A stretch of DNA of 56,610 nt, taken from contig JAJDDW010000078.1 in NCBI GenBank assembly GCA_029260115.1, positions 1 through 56,610 of the forward strand. The letters are read 5' to 3'. Of the stretch, positions 35,501 to 44,645 are shown piece after piece (the first letter of the stretch is position 1; the number at the start of each line of letters is the position of its first letter). The stretch is from Phycisphaerae bacterium. GTDB lineage: Bacteria; Planctomycetota; Phycisphaerae; UBA1845. A program made the position numbers and the translations under genes. The notes under the pieces are model-generated. The model did no database searches, was not told where the DNA came from, and was given only the letters and a program-made list of their open reading frames with translations.

Positions 35501-37040
35501 GCGCCGAACAAAGAAAAACATGAGAAATGTCTTCTCCGGTAGCTGGATCGAGCACACCTAGAAAAAGCTCACGCTGTCGTTCGTACGGCACCCATAATTG
35601 AGCACCTACGACAATCGGCACAGCTCTAAATCGAACGTCAGCCAATGGATCAAGCTGATCATAGCCCCCTCCGCGCGACCAAGATATTTTCCCAGTGTCC
35701 ACGTCGCGGGCCACCAAGCGAGATGTGCTTCCAGGAATTTTGGGGCCGCGCCGTCCAGCCGGTGCGACGGGAGGCGGCGCAAACACCGCGTCGTTACTCG
35801 TCAGCCCAGGAACTGCTGGCTCAACGGTGTAGAGAAAATCACCCTCAACCGCAATATCTCCAGACACACTTTCATACATGCGTGAAAGCTGGGCACCAGG
35901 CGACAGCGCTGATTCAACAGACACCGGGAAACTTTTTTTCAGAGATGGCGACTGCCATAGCATGGACAAATCATCCGCGTCTAGAGCGACAATTCCGCGC
36001 CGCGTACGCAAGAAGACACGATCACCTTCTATTGCAAACCGGTAATAAGGAAACGCTAAACGCTCCTGTCCTGGCTTGTTACCGAAATCGATTGAGGAAC
36101 TAAAATTTCGCTCGTCCAGCTCATATCGCCAAGGGGCTTTCGATGTAATCTCCGGAGACACAGCAGGGAGATGGCCATTTCCTACTAAGACCCCATGTGC
36201 CATAGGCCATGATTTATAGGTTTGTTTATCCACAGCGTAACGATTTATAGCCTGCGCACTAACGGCATGTACTACAATTTGATGCCATGGATGATCTGGG
36301 GCACGTTTAGCTACGGCGGGGATGAGAGGCGTCATCGTTTTATGAGCATAATCTGTCGCACCGAGCATCGTCTGCGCCACAGATTCCATAACAGCGATGC
36401 GTTGCTCATCTTGCTCTTGGACGCGTACTAATGTTCGTAAGTCGTGCAACAACCTCAACGCCTGGCTAGGCTGATTTTCATCCAGCGCCCACGACGCCAG
36501 TGTCTCCAGCGCGTCACCGCCATAACTAGTCCCGGTATATCGATGGGCAATTGTCCATAAACCATCTGCTTGGTGCGCCGCTATCGCCTGCTCATACAAA
36601 CGTTTCGCTTTCCCATCATACAACACACGATACGCAGCTAAACCCTCTGGCGGCAGCGAGGCAATACGGCCCGCGGCATAGCGAGAGGCCGATTGATAGA
36701 GCGTGGTTGCTTCTATTTCATCTTTACTTAATAACACCAGCGATCCATCGGGCGCATCGATCACCCGCTGCATAGAATCGATTGCCAGCTTCCAATCCTC
36801 TCGCACAATCGCATCTTCAGCCCGCTGTAAGAGGTTGGCTATGGGCGCAGAAGTTTCAAGCAGCACACGCGAGGCTCGAGGCGCAATATTAACTTTGGGA
36901 GTATTACGCGCTGGCGTACGACGGACATTTACACCACGCTTAGGAGGATTGGCCTGCCCGCTCACTTTTGACGAAAAAGCTACGGCCACACTAATCATAG
37001 CCAATAAAATTATCCGTGATGAAATGTGCCGAGTCGCCAT
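32541..37040 (-). CDS. Giant secreted PQQ/BamB-like beta-propeller protein
   Basis: Started at ATG 37040 (an open frame extends further but lacks a signal peptide there), it has about 1,499 residues with signal MATRHISSRIILLAMISVAVAFS. A helical TPR-like part (about 40-230) is followed by PQQ-type propeller blades (WAHRLDVHHPSVDRWGQPWE; GALYALDVIDGTRVWSHKV; ALDAGTGELIKAD), a long helical middle (about 680-1020) and a second propeller (LHPMTGQVLWQADM; GLLTGKRLWARPF; RAADGTTVWERDM; DLISGEDVWQREL). BamB-like propellers are scaffolds for outer-membrane assembly. First gene of the run. Confidence 0.85.
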   Translation of the reverse strand: MATRHISSRIILLAMISVAVAFSSKVSGQANPPKRGVNVRRTPARNTPKVNIAPRASRVLLETSAPIANLLQRAEDAIVREDWKLAIDSMQRVIDAPDGSLVLLSKDEIEATTLYQSASRYAAGRIASLPPEGLAAYRVLYDGKAKRLYEQAIAAHQADGLWTIAHRYTGTSYGGDALETLASWALDENQPSQALRLLHDLRTLVRVQEQDEQRIAVMESVAQTMLGATDYAHKTMTPLIPAVAKRAPDHPWHQIVVHAVSAQAINRYAVDKQTYKSWPMAHGVLVGNGHLPAVSPEITSKAPWRYELDERNFSSSIDFGNKPGQERLAFPYYRFAIEGDRVFLRTRRGIVALDADDLSMLWQSPSLKKSFPVSVESALSPGAQLSRMYESVSGDIAVEGDFLYTVEPAVPGLTSNDAVFAPPPVAPAGRRGPKIPGSTSRLVARDVDTGKISWSRGGGYDQLDPLADVRFRAVPIVVGAQLWVPYERQRELFLGVLDPATGEDISHVFLCSAPTPSSLVNVPLTPVYNSGVMYMASGYGVFYAIDVARYDVIWAHRLDVHHPSVDRWGQPWETGAPMVARGLVLFPSLLDGALYALDVIDGTRVWSHKVDSATFIVAADAKHVWLAGRSVTCLETGSGEAVWTRELPFTQTGRATLVGETILIPTIKSVLALDAGTGELIKADTLAEKQHPLGDIVSYRSSLYSVDPSFVRRFPDLSDMYPAAKARLSDDPEDVKNRLQLARLEILHGQPEAAISLLESRDDRFDGANQQMRARTLVDAWLSLASEGKGESDRMDKVLNNADKQATTSAQKVRVAQAKSSWQQAGNNSVAAAQTIWGAAASLPDDKNVELGGLAKGAAQVVLRRELYEVVRTMDQASKETFEQYTNTRLNELVSQHPASQKWSDTFARTLRAVSELGAPPATAQRALLENAKRNMLRGRLELAEHDFVACASMDASPSLARAAIMYVIKLHTHVLQSPPRAVAPWIAALMKSSPSEPVPGAYEWFEMLGPKPSTSSTLSAWLAQNRAIESESLADGETLPLQQPAKNERKSWFFVPETSGDLATGSDYRLGHQRGLADDAGFMPVIVFVREDRLAALHPMTGQVLWQADMRFPEVFPNASMFNRNIQTRRNNQPLPKRSFVVDGQVVVVASREGLCGIGLLTGKRLWARPFELLPQVAKPEVRDNAMAAQDGMIAAMHTGGRLSLLRAADGTTVWERDMYGETVMHIWLTPSRVITADARMQRVHIVDRENGRLVRQVLFEQPDDDGDLVSVVIAGGYVYGPTHSTRVDGLQAVDLISGEDVWQRELDRPLVQLFELNEHTLGVALLGGGGYVIDIAKGHEATSFLFERSTRLMDMKLVDDAIIAVYAERVNRRQAISMKALDLVSGEQRWLRQDLAVVLGKAMTIHLQGKTIFAVLDTATGPRAQDTQYNVAAINAESGLDEGWREELPRTSSNSGYRFDGDLDVRPDSVTVGIASAIHGFVLEVRDSGMNRAEIEP

Positions 37041-37080
37041 GTAGAAACCCAATAAACTATCGCAACCCAAATCCATCACG

Positions 37081-37131
37081 TCCGATAAACAGCACAGCCA
37101 TAAGAGCCTGCCAGTTACATGGTTTATCGGA
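37081..37131. promoter_or_regulatory. Perfect 10-bp inverted repeat upstream of the 13-gene run
   Basis: TCCGATAAAC (37081-37090) and GTTTATCGGA (37122-37131) are exact reverse complements separated by 31 bases. They lie 41-91 bases before the first start codon (37040). It could be a regulator site or a 5'-leader stem. Confidence 0.4.
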
Positions 37132-37419
37132 AACCCGCACGGCTTGCCCGAGATTCCCATCTGTAGACATGCCGCACGTTGGGCCACACCTGCATCCTAG
37201 CCATTGGGCTAAGGCATTGCCAGCAAGGTACGCTTCAATGACAAGAGTCGACAAGATAGTTACAGGCTGGAAACGATGGATCGATGAACAGATGGGGTTA
37301 TTACGGAAAACCACAGCCCTGGGTACAAATTCGTATGGCATCAATGTGGTGACAGTGAACGTATTTGTAAACCGGTCAGACCGTGATAGAGTCCACCTGG
37401 TCATCCAATACGCCGACTT

Positions 37420-37443
37420 ACCCGCGCAGGCGGGTATCCAGTC
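37420..37443. repeat. GC-palindromic dispersed repeat
   Basis: ACCCGCGCAGGCGGGTATCC is the inverse of the repeat at 13569-13595 and belongs to the common 'tggattcccgcctgcgcggg' class found in many bacteria. It causes the spurious DWIPACAG peptide on the minus strand. Confidence 0.6.
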
Positions 37444-37573
37444 TTCTACAATAGACACACAAAAGAACATGAAGTGCCGCGTATGATCCGCTACGATTCA
37501 ATTGGCCCCCTGACGAAGGCCATCAACCCCATGAATCATTTACAAAACTCACCCCGGCCGTCACAAGGCATGG

Positions 37574-39001
37574 CTATCGCTTTCGGCCCTTGCGCCGATC
37601 TTTCTTATTCGGTCGTCGTTGTTGAGCCTTCGAAGACCCTTTCAATTTCGGCATCCCACCACCGGCTGCCATTTGCGAAAATTGAGACCCCATGCGCATC
37701 CGCTGCATCAAAGATTGACCGCTCATCGCCTTCATCATATTTCGCATAGGCTCAAATTGTTTCACGATCGCGCTAACATCAGACGGGTCCGCGCCAGCGC
37801 CTTTGGCAATGCGACGACGGCGCGACGTATCGATAATTTTGGGATTAGCCCGCTCCTTGGGCGTCATGGATTCGACCACGGCTTCCATGCGCACCAGCTC
37901 GCCCTCATCAACTTCCTGATCGCCCATCATGTCACCCATACCGGGCATCTTCTTTAGTAGCTCACCCACAGGCCCCATTTTTCTGACCTTGCGAAGCTGA
38001 GCGACAAAATCATCCAGCGTCATATCGCCGGATGCCATCTTGGATTCCAGCTTCTTCGCTTCATCCTCATCAAAATGTCGCTGGGCTTGTTCCACCAACG
38101 AAAGGATGTCACCCATCCCCAAGATGCGACTAGCCATCCGGTCCGGATGAAATTCTTCGATCGCTTCCAACCGCTCGCCTACACCAATAAACTTAATAGG
38201 CTTACCGGTAATCTGCTTCACCGACAGCGCGGCCCCGCCGCGCGTATCGCTATCAAACTTCGTTAAAATGCAGCCATCAAGTTCGAGACGCGCATTGAAT
38301 GACTTAGCCGTGTTAGCCGCATCCTGCCCGGTCATCGCATCAAGTACGAGATAAATCTGATGAGGCGTAGTAGCCGAGGCAATTTTGGCAATCTCATCCA
38401 TCAAATCTTCGTCGATAGCCAAACGTCCCGCGGTATCGAGAATAACAACATCTCGATCCGTCTTCTTTGCGTGCTTGATACCGGCACGGCAAACCTTTAC
38501 CGGGTTTTGGTTATCCCTATCTACAAAGACCGGACAGTTAATCTGCGCGCCAAGCACCTCAAGCTGGTCGATAGCCGCCGGACGCTTCAGGTCAGCCGCC
38601 ACCAACAAAGGGCGCTTAGCCTTTTCCATCAACATCTTCGCCATCTTGCCGCAAGTCGTCGTCTTACCAGACCCCTGCAAACCAGCCATGAGCAAAATGG
38701 TAGGGCCAGGCGTGACAAACGGAATCTTCGGATCGACAGGCCCCATCAACGCTATCAACTCGTCATGCACAATCTTGACGATGACATCAGCCGGCTTGAG
38801 CGTTTTGAGTACTTCCGCGCCGAGCGCCTTCTGTTGGACCTCATCACAAAACGTCTTAGCCACGTCGAGATGAACGTCCGCTTCGAGCAGGGACGTGCGA
38901 ATTTCAACCATCGCCTCGGCTATATTTTCCTCGGTAATGCGTCCGCGACCGCGAAGCCCGCTATACACGCCTTTGAGTCGATCTGATAAAGCATCAAACA
39001 T
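37574..39001 (-). CDS. ffh: Signal recognition particle protein
   Basis: Ffh binds signal sequences of nascent membrane proteins and 4.5S RNA and docks with FtsY. The 475 residues have an N-domain (1-90), the GTPase G-domain with GLQGSGKTTT (107-116), later DTAGR and TKFDSDTRGGAALS, and the methionine-rich M-domain (about 310-450; MGDILSLVEQ, MKAMSGQSLMQRMRMGSQF). The C-terminal tail is strongly basic (KKDRRKGRKR). Start ATG 39001 fits the family N-terminus MFDALSDRLKGVYSGLRG. Divergent from carB. The RNA partner was not found in this window. Confidence 0.97.
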   Translation of the reverse strand: MFDALSDRLKGVYSGLRGRGRITEENIAEAMVEIRTSLLEADVHLDVAKTFCDEVQQKALGAEVLKTLKPADVIVKIVHDELIALMGPVDPKIPFVTPGPTILLMAGLQGSGKTTTCGKMAKMLMEKAKRPLLVAADLKRPAAIDQLEVLGAQINCPVFVDRDNQNPVKVCRAGIKHAKKTDRDVVILDTAGRLAIDEDLMDEIAKIASATTPHQIYLVLDAMTGQDAANTAKSFNARLELDGCILTKFDSDTRGGAALSVKQITGKPIKFIGVGERLEAIEEFHPDRMASRILGMGDILSLVEQAQRHFDEDEAKKLESKMASGDMTLDDFVAQLRKVRKMGPVGELLKKMPGMGDMMGDQEVDEGELVRMEAVVESMTPKERANPKIIDTSRRRRIAKGAGADPSDVSAIVKQFEPMRNMMKAMSGQSLMQRMRMGSQFSQMAAGGGMPKLKGSSKAQQRRPNKKDRRKGRKR

Positions 39002-39172
39002 CAGTCAGATTCACCATCTTGATATGAAAAAACGCAACGCCTACTCAGGCGCGACGAAACCAAACACATACAATCCCATGTTTTTAGTAGCGTGACCGCA
39101 CACGGTCAAGCCAAACCTGTGAATACTGTTCACATACTCGCATTAACACCAAGGTTGCCTTATAAAGTATCT

Positions 39173-42100
39173 GTGCCCAAGCGATCCGACATTCACAACA
39201 TACTTATCATCGGTTCCGGCCCTATTGTCATCGGGCAGGGGTGCGAGTTCGACTATTCCGGCACCCAGGCCTGCAAAGCTCTGCGGGAAGAAGGCTATCG
39301 CGTCGTCCTCATTAATTCCAACCCCGCCACGATCATGACCGACCCGGAAACCGCTGACCGCACCTACATAGAACCCATTACGCCCGAATTCATCGAAAAA
39401 ATACTCGCGAAAGAAAAAGAGCTAGGCCACCCCATCGACGCCATGCTCCCCACCCTCGGCGGGCAAACTGGCCTAAACTGCGCCATGGAAACGTTTGAGC
39501 AAGGCATTCTCCGCAAATACAACGTCGAAATGATTGGCGCAAACCGCGAAGCCATCCACAAAGCCGAAAACCGCACCGCATTCAAAGAGGCCATGCTAAC
39601 CATCGGCATGGACGTCCCCAAGTCCGGCATCGCCCACACTTGGGAGGAAGCGCTCCAAGTTGTCGAGCAAGTAAAACTCCCCTGCTGCATTCGCCCCGCA
39701 TACACACTCGGCGGCGCTGGCGGCGGATTCTGCTACACCGCGGAAGAGTTTGAAACAATCGCCAAACGAGGCCTGGAATATAGCCGGGTCAGCGAAATCC
39801 TCATAGAGGAAGACCTTTATGGATGGAAAGAATTCGAGCTAGAAGTCGTCCGCGATCGCGTAGACAACGTCGTTATCATCTGCTCTATCGAAAATATCGA
39901 CCCCATGGGCGTTCACACCGGAGACTCCATCACCGTCGCCCCCGCGCAAACCCTTACCGACAAAGAATATCAAAAGATGCGCGATAGCGCCATAGCCATC
40001 ATCCGCGAAATCGGCGTCGACACCGGCGGCTGCAATATTCAATTTGGCGTTGACCCTAAAACCGGACGGCAGGTAATCATCGAGATGAACCCCCGCGTCT
40101 CCCGCTCCTCCGCACTAGCCAGCAAAGCCACCGGATACCCCATCGCCCGCATCGCTGCGAAACTCGCGGTTGGATACACACTCGACGAATTGCCCAACGA
40201 TATTACCAAGTCCACCCCGGCTAGCTTTGAACCTACCATCGATTATTGTGTGGTCAAAATGCCGCGTTGGACATTCGAGAAATTTCCTGACGCCGACGAA
40301 ACGCTAACCACCCAGATGAAATCCGTCGGCGAAGCGATGGCTATCGGGCGCACTTTCAAAGAAGCCTTCCAAAAATGCATCCGCTCGATGGAAATAAAAC
40401 GCGCCGGCTTTGGCCTCGACGACAACGACGCCTCACTACACCAAACCGCAACGCAACAAGATGCTACCCCGCATATTCTACGAGGCGGAACCACAGCCAC
40501 GGAAGCGCCGCCCGATATCATAGAAGAACACGCCAGACAATGGCCAATCTCCGAGGCTGACCTGCGCGAGAAATTGTCTATACCCTGTCAGGGCAGACCG
40601 TATTACATACGCTACGCCCTCAAACTAGGCTGGACCGTAGATCAAATACACGAAGTCACCCGCATCGACCCGTGGTTCATAGAAAACATGTCCGAGCTAG
40701 TCGAAACGGAAAATACCAAGACGCCCCTCCCCAAACTAAAACAACTAGGATACAGCAACGCACAACTAGCCACCGCTGGCATCACGAACCAGCCATCACT
40801 CAGCCCCGTCTACAAACTCGTTGATACCTGCGCCGCAGAATTTGAAGCCAGCACGCCCTATTATTATTCCACCCACGAATCGCCGTCCATAAACATTAAT
40901 AATCCTAACGAAACCTGCGTAGAAGACGAAATTCGCATTAGCGACAAGCCCAAAATCGTCGTACTAGGCGGCGGACCGAACCGCATAGGCCAGGGTATCG
41001 AGTTCGACTATTGCTGCTGTCACGCCGCGGCCACTGCCAAACGAGCTAACTACGAATCGGTGATGATTAATTCCAACCCGGAAACCGTCAGCACCGACTT
41101 CGACACTTCAGACATGCTATTTTTCGAGCCGCTAACACACGAAGACGTGTTCAACATTATCCAGCGACTTAACGGTAAGCCCCTCGACGCCAATCAATCC
41201 AACATGAAACCCGACGGCTTGGTCAAAGGCGTCATCGTGCAATTCGGTGGGCAAACGCCGCTCAATCTCGCGCAAAGTCTTAAAGACGCCGGCGTCCCCA
41301 TCATCGGCACCCAGCCGGAAATGATTCACCTCGCCGAAGACCGCGACGAGTTCCAACGCATCATCAAAGAACTCAGCCTACTCCAACCGCCCAACGGCAT
41401 CGCCAGATCTACGGATGATGCGTTTGGCATCGCGGACCAAATTGGCTACCCCATCCTCGTCCGCCCCAGTTATGTGCTCGGCGGGCGCGGTATGAAAGTT
41501 TGCAACAACCGAAACGACCTCGATAATTATCTACAAGAAGCCATGAACGCTTCCGACCGCTCCGAAAGATACCACGAGAATCCTCTACTCATCGACAAGT
41601 TTCTTTCAGACGCCATCGAAGTAGACGTAGACGCCATCGCCGATTTTGGTCAGCCCAACCGCCAGGGCAGCGAGTTCGAGCCGATGTGCATGGTCGCGGG
41701 CATCATGGAGCACATCGAAGAAGCTGGCATCCACAGCGGCGATAGCACCTGCGTCCTGCCTCCCTTCTCGCTAGGCCGCATGGTCATCGAAGAACTATTC
41801 AAAACCACCAGACGCTTAGCCAAAAAACTCAACGTCTGCGGCGCAATCAATGTGCAATACGCCATCTTAAACCGCACCGTCTACATCCTAGAAGTCAACC
41901 CCCGCGCCTCGCGCACCTTACCCTTCGTCGCCAAAGCTACCGGCGTACCCTGGGCACAAATCGCCACCCGCGCCATGCTAGGTCAGCCCCTCGCGCAAGT
42001 ATTAGCCGAGCACAACGTATTCGAGACGCCCTGGCCAAAACATACTTCCGTCAAAGCGCCGGTGTTTCCGTTTGAAAAGTTTCAAGGCGTAGACGTCATT

Positions 42101-42628
42101 CTTGGCCCCGAAATGCATAGCACCGGAGAGGTCATGGCTATCGCCCCTACTTTCGGCCGGGCATTCGCCAAAGCTCAAATTGCCACTGGCTTGTCACTCC
42201 CTAAAGAGGGCAACATCCTAATCAGCGTCAACGACCCAGACAAGCCGCGCACCGTATCCATCGCCCGCCAACTACACGACCTCGGCTTTCATCTATACTC
42301 AACGGAAGGCACCAGAAACGCCCTACTCGAAGCCGGCATCCCTTCGACCTTAGTGTCCAAAGTCGCCGACAACCACGATGCCCCTTTCCTAAAGGATTTA
42401 ATCGAAGACGGCACACTAGACTTACTCATCAACACCCCCATCCGCACCGGCTCCGCCTCCGACGAAGGCCGCTGGCGCGCGGCGGCTTCCATCCGCCACA
42501 TACCACTCATCACCACCCTAACCGGCGCCAGCGCAGCCGTATCCGCCATCCGCACCCTATGCAAATCAGAAGACGGCTCCGCACCCTTGCCCCTACACGT
42601 CAAAGCCCTGCAAGATTATTTTCAATAA
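39173..42628 (+). CDS. carB: Carbamoyl-phosphate synthase large subunit
   Basis: CarB makes carbamoyl phosphate from bicarbonate, ATP and ammonia supplied by CarA, for pyrimidines and arginine. A GTG at 39173 gives the family-typical start [22 protein letters not shown]; an earlier GTG at 39092 adds 27 unusual residues. Two ATP-grasp halves are visible ([14 protein letters not shown] in the first, [10 protein letters not shown] in the second), each preceded by a pre-ATP-grasp Rossmann unit (second: [18 protein letters not shown]), and a C-terminal MGS-like allosteric domain ([22 protein letters not shown]). About 1,151 residues, somewhat longer than E. coli (1,073); extra sequence lies near residues 405-440. 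No carA adjacent. Confidence 0.96.
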   Translation: MPKRSDIHNILIIGSGPIVIGQGCEFDYSGTQACKALREEGYRVVLINSNPATIMTDPETADRTYIEPITPEFIEKILAKEKELGHPIDAMLPTLGGQTGLNCAMETFEQGILRKYNVEMIGANREAIHKAENRTAFKEAMLTIGMDVPKSGIAHTWEEALQVVEQVKLPCCIRPAYTLGGAGGGFCYTAEEFETIAKRGLEYSRVSEILIEEDLYGWKEFELEVVRDRVDNVVIICSIENIDPMGVHTGDSITVAPAQTLTDKEYQKMRDSAIAIIREIGVDTGGCNIQFGVDPKTGRQVIIEMNPRVSRSSALASKATGYPIARIAAKLAVGYTLDELPNDITKSTPASFEPTIDYCVVKMPRWTFEKFPDADETLTTQMKSVGEAMAIGRTFKEAFQKCIRSMEIKRAGFGLDDNDASLHQTATQQDATPHILRGGTTATEAPPDIIEEHARQWPISEADLREKLSIPCQGRPYYIRYALKLGWTVDQIHEVTRIDPWFIENMSELVETENTKTPLPKLKQLGYSNAQLATAGITNQPSLSPVYKLVDTCAAEFEASTPYYYSTHESPSININNPNETCVEDEIRISDKPKIVVLGGGPNRIGQGIEFDYCCCHAAATAKRANYESVMINSNPETVSTDFDTSDMLFFEPLTHEDVFNIIQRLNGKPLDANQSNMKPDGLVKGVIVQFGGQTPLNLAQSLKDAGVPIIGTQPEMIHLAEDRDEFQRIIKELSLLQPPNGIARSTDDAFGIADQIGYPILVRPSYVLGGRGMKVCNNRNDLDNYLQEAMNASDRSERYHENPLLIDKFLSDAIEVDVDAIADFGQPNRQGSEFEPMCMVAGIMEHIEEAGIHSGDSTCVLPPFSLGRMVIEELFKTTRRLAKKLNVCGAINVQYAILNRTVYILEVNPRASRTLPFVAKATGVPWAQIATRAMLGQPLAQVLAEHNVFETPWPKHTSVKAPVFPFEKFQGVDVILGPEMHSTGEVMAIAPTFGRAFAKAQIATGLSLPKEGNILISVNDPDKPRTVSIARQLHDLGFHLYSTEGTRNALLEAGIPSTLVSKVADNHDAPFLKDLIEDGTLDLLINTPIRTGSASDEGRWRAAASIRHIPLITTLTGASAAVSAIRTLCKSEDGSAPLPLHVKALQDYFQ

Positions 42629-42652
42629 ACACGCCGCGTAGGATTTTCATGC

Positions 42653-42679
42653 CGAGCCGCGGGCTTCAGCCCGCGCGGA
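42653..42679. repeat. GC-rich palindromic repeat, copy 2
   Basis: GAGCCGCGGGCTTCAGCCCG then CGCGGA matches the inverse of 16026-16053 with one difference. It lies 25 bases after carB and could form a hairpin (GCGGGCTTCAGCCCGC). Confidence 0.6.
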
Positions 42680-42855
42680 CATCAAAGCGTAATAAACTTC
42701 CAAAACGAATGACACAGCGAGCGCATCGTTCCCATCCAATGCGCTGGCACCCCATTTCTTGCCTACCGGCAAAGAGTGAGGGATGGACAATCACAATCAA
42801 CTGCCAGCATCAATCAACCGTATAGCCTTCATCATGATTACTCTTGCATGTAGAG

Positions 42856-43016
42856 GTAGGGCATGGCTATTGCCTGCCGATGGCAATCGCCTATAGTGTT
42901 CACAAGCATAACAATGTTAAGTGTCGAGAAGATGGCATCGATCGTAGTTCGTTGGAACGTATGACATGACGAGGCGTTATCGGTTTTCGAAGATGGCAGG
43001 CAATAGCCTGCCCTAC
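42856..43016. repeat. 161-bp element bounded by near-perfect inverted repeats (MITE/REP-doublet-like)
   Basis: The left arm at 42856-42878 and the inverse of the right arm at 42995-43016 share GTAGGGCA, one extra base on the left, then GGCTATTGCCTGCC. The arms span 22-23 bases. The inside is about 115 bases with weak further complementarity (CCGATGGCAATCGCC against the inverse of GGCGTTATCGG). No open frame. It lies 61 bases before the HEAT-repeat gene. Confidence 0.55.
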
Positions 43017-43077
43017 TTGGCTGCTCCAGCACAGTGTATGGCCCCAATGGTAGAGAGATAGGTCAGGGAGACCCTCC

Positions 43078-44544
43078 ATGAACCAAGATCGCCAGATTAT
43101 CGTCAGTGTACTCTTCTGTTTGCTTGCGATTGCCCCCCGGATCGGAGCGGCGCAGGATGAGCCGGTGGACGTCAGGCCTTTTGTCAAGACCTATAGAATC
43201 GAGGAGATAAAGAAGGAATTTCCCATCAGAGCCGGAATGACACTTGAAGAGCTGGACCAGGTGAAGAGGCACATCGGTAGCTTACCATTCAGCAGGGACG
43301 GGTACAATCTCGGGTGGGAAGAGAGAGTCGTCAGGGACGGCTCTGGCTGGGTCTACTTCTGGGTGAATGGCAAACACCTGCTTCATTGCGATATTGTTGT
43401 TGAAGACCATCAGGTGAAGAGTGTCTGGATCATGCCAGGCAACAGAGAGTGGGTAGCTCTTGTCTACTATCGGATTTCCGGGGTTGGCCCACACGTGGGC
43501 CCCGGCGCATGGTATACCGTCCCGGGCAAAGCACTCTATCAGCTTGTGAAGATGCTTGAGCAAAGGAAACTCCATCCCGAGGAGTTGAAGAGACTTCACT
43601 CCGTCAAAACCTCTAAGGATACATCCGCCTCGTTGCGCTCACTAGCACGGTCTGGAGACTCGTCAGTCAAAGCCGCTACCCTCACTGTCCTCGTGGAGGT
43701 GGCAGAACCAGAAGAAGCGTTGCCCATTGTCCTAGAACTACTTGATGATGAAGATAGCACGGTGAAAAACAGGGCGGCAAAAGCCCTGGCAGGCTTTGGA
43801 AGTGCGGCGGCACCTGCCTGCGAGAGGCTCGCCCGAATGGCGTTTACCGAGAGCTTTCATTCAGTCTGGTGGATTCCACTGGCCTTAAGGGATATGGGCA
43901 CCGAAGCGGCACCCGCCGTTCCCATCTTGGTTGAAGCACTGCAGCATTCCAATACTGAAGTGCGCGAGAATGGGCTCATGGCCTTGAACCGCCTCGGGTC
44001 TAGGGCGAGGCAAGCCATTCCGTCGGTCATGAAGCTCGTCAGCGACTCTTCCGAGACTATTCGGTGGCAAGCCATTGAAGCCCTGTCCAGCATGGGGGCT
44101 GAAAGTGACGAGGCAATTCGCGTTTTCGCACGGGCTCTGGAAGACGAAGGTGAAGAGAGGCGCGTAAGAGCCTCCGCAGCGGCGGCTCTCGGAAGAACAG
44201 AACGTGCTCCCAAGGCAGCTTTGCCAGAGCTGATTCGCTGCATTCAAATCTACGAGCCTGAAGAGAAGAACCGGAATTCGTCACAGAGCGAAGCCCGGGA
44301 ATGGGCGGCGCGAGCGATTGGCAATATCGGCCCGGAAGCAAGCGTCGCTGTGCCCTACTTGATCCCACTGTTGAGCGATGAGAACGATTACGTCCGAAGC
44401 AATGCTGCTGAAGCACTAGGCAAGATAGGGCCGGCTGCTGAACAAGCCCTTCCCTTCCTCAAGAAGGGAATGCGGAAGGATTGGACTACGGGAGATTTTC
44501 TTGAAGCAATTGAGAGAATCAGTACGCCTGGCGGAAAGACCTGA
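43078..44544 (+). CDS. Secreted HEAT-repeat protein
   Basis: The 488 residues begin with a signal peptide (about 1-25, IIVSVLFCLLAIAPRIGAAQ). An unassigned N-terminal domain (about 30-180, with DGSGWVYFWVNGKHLLHCDIVV) is followed by at least six HEAT repeats (LDDEDSTVKNRAAKALAGFG; TEVRENGLMALNRLG; ETIRWQAIEALSSMG; ERRVRASAAAALGR; DYVRSNAAEALGKIG). HEAT repeats form superhelical binding surfaces. Codon choice looks more G-rich than that of carB next to it. It is bounded by the inverted-repeat element upstream and the 3'-flanking element downstream, so it may have been acquired. Confidence 0.8.
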   Translation: MNQDRQIIVSVLFCLLAIAPRIGAAQDEPVDVRPFVKTYRIEEIKKEFPIRAGMTLEELDQVKRHIGSLPFSRDGYNLGWEERVVRDGSGWVYFWVNGKHLLHCDIVVEDHQVKSVWIMPGNREWVALVYYRISGVGPHVGPGAWYTVPGKALYQLVKMLEQRKLHPEELKRLHSVKTSKDTSASLRSLARSGDSSVKAATLTVLVEVAEPEEALPIVLELLDDEDSTVKNRAAKALAGFGSAAAPACERLARMAFTESFHSVWWIPLALRDMGTEAAPAVPILVEALQHSNTEVRENGLMALNRLGSRARQAIPSVMKLVSDSSETIRWQAIEALSSMGAESDEAIRVFARALEDEGEERRVRASAAAALGRTERAPKAALPELIRCIQIYEPEEKNRNSSQSEAREWAARAIGNIGPEASVAVPYLIPLLSDENDYVRSNAAEALGKIGPAAEQALPFLKKGMRKDWTTGDFLEAIERISTPGGKT

Positions 44545-44548
44545 TGAG

Positions 44549-44597
44549 GTCCGGGTGGCCCAAGCCCTTCTTTTTGAACCTAGGCGAGTCGATGATT
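44549..44597 (+). repeat. 3'-flanking repeat element, copy 2
   Basis: CCGGGTGGCCCAAGCCCTTC, then a T-run, then CCTAGGCGAGTCGATGATT. It begins five bases after the HEAT gene stop and is clearly related to 50357-50405 and, more distantly, to 7356-7410. GCCC/GGC arms flank the T-rich centre. Confidence 0.55.
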
Positions 44598-44645
44598 AAA
44601 CACTTAATCGTAGTTCCCCGCGAACAAGTTTTCGCCCAAGCAATA

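Larger units (their letters stand above)
37041..37573. other. Intergenic region upstream of the 13-gene run, downstream of ffh
   Basis: These 533 bases hold the presumed promoter of the run, a 10-bp inverted repeat (37081-37131) and a dispersed repeat (37420-37443). Open frames on both strands (37016-37486 plus, 37057-37470 minus) are crossed by the repeat and do not look like proteins. No recognisable RNA gene (SRP RNA, RNase P, tmRNA) is visible. Confidence 0.4.

Noticed and set aside
34132..36103. Long plus-strand frames opposite the giant propeller gene (for example 34132-34734, 35645-36103)
   Set aside because: They are mirror images of the real gene's codon pattern, rich in Ser/Arg/His, without recognisable motifs.
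37057..37470. Minus-strand open frame of 137 codons in the region between the superoperon and ffh
   Set aside because: It begins with the DWIPACAG peptide made by a well-known dispersed repeat (37420-37443), and the rest looks like random translation.
37016..37486. Plus-strand open frame of 156 codons overlapping the superoperon start
   Set aside because: It crosses the operon start and the dispersed repeat and shows no domain. The segment about 37240-37430 looks slightly protein-like but is unsupported.
38360..38986. 208-codon plus-strand frame opposite ffh
   Set aside because: Antisense to a highly conserved core gene; composition typical of shadow frames.
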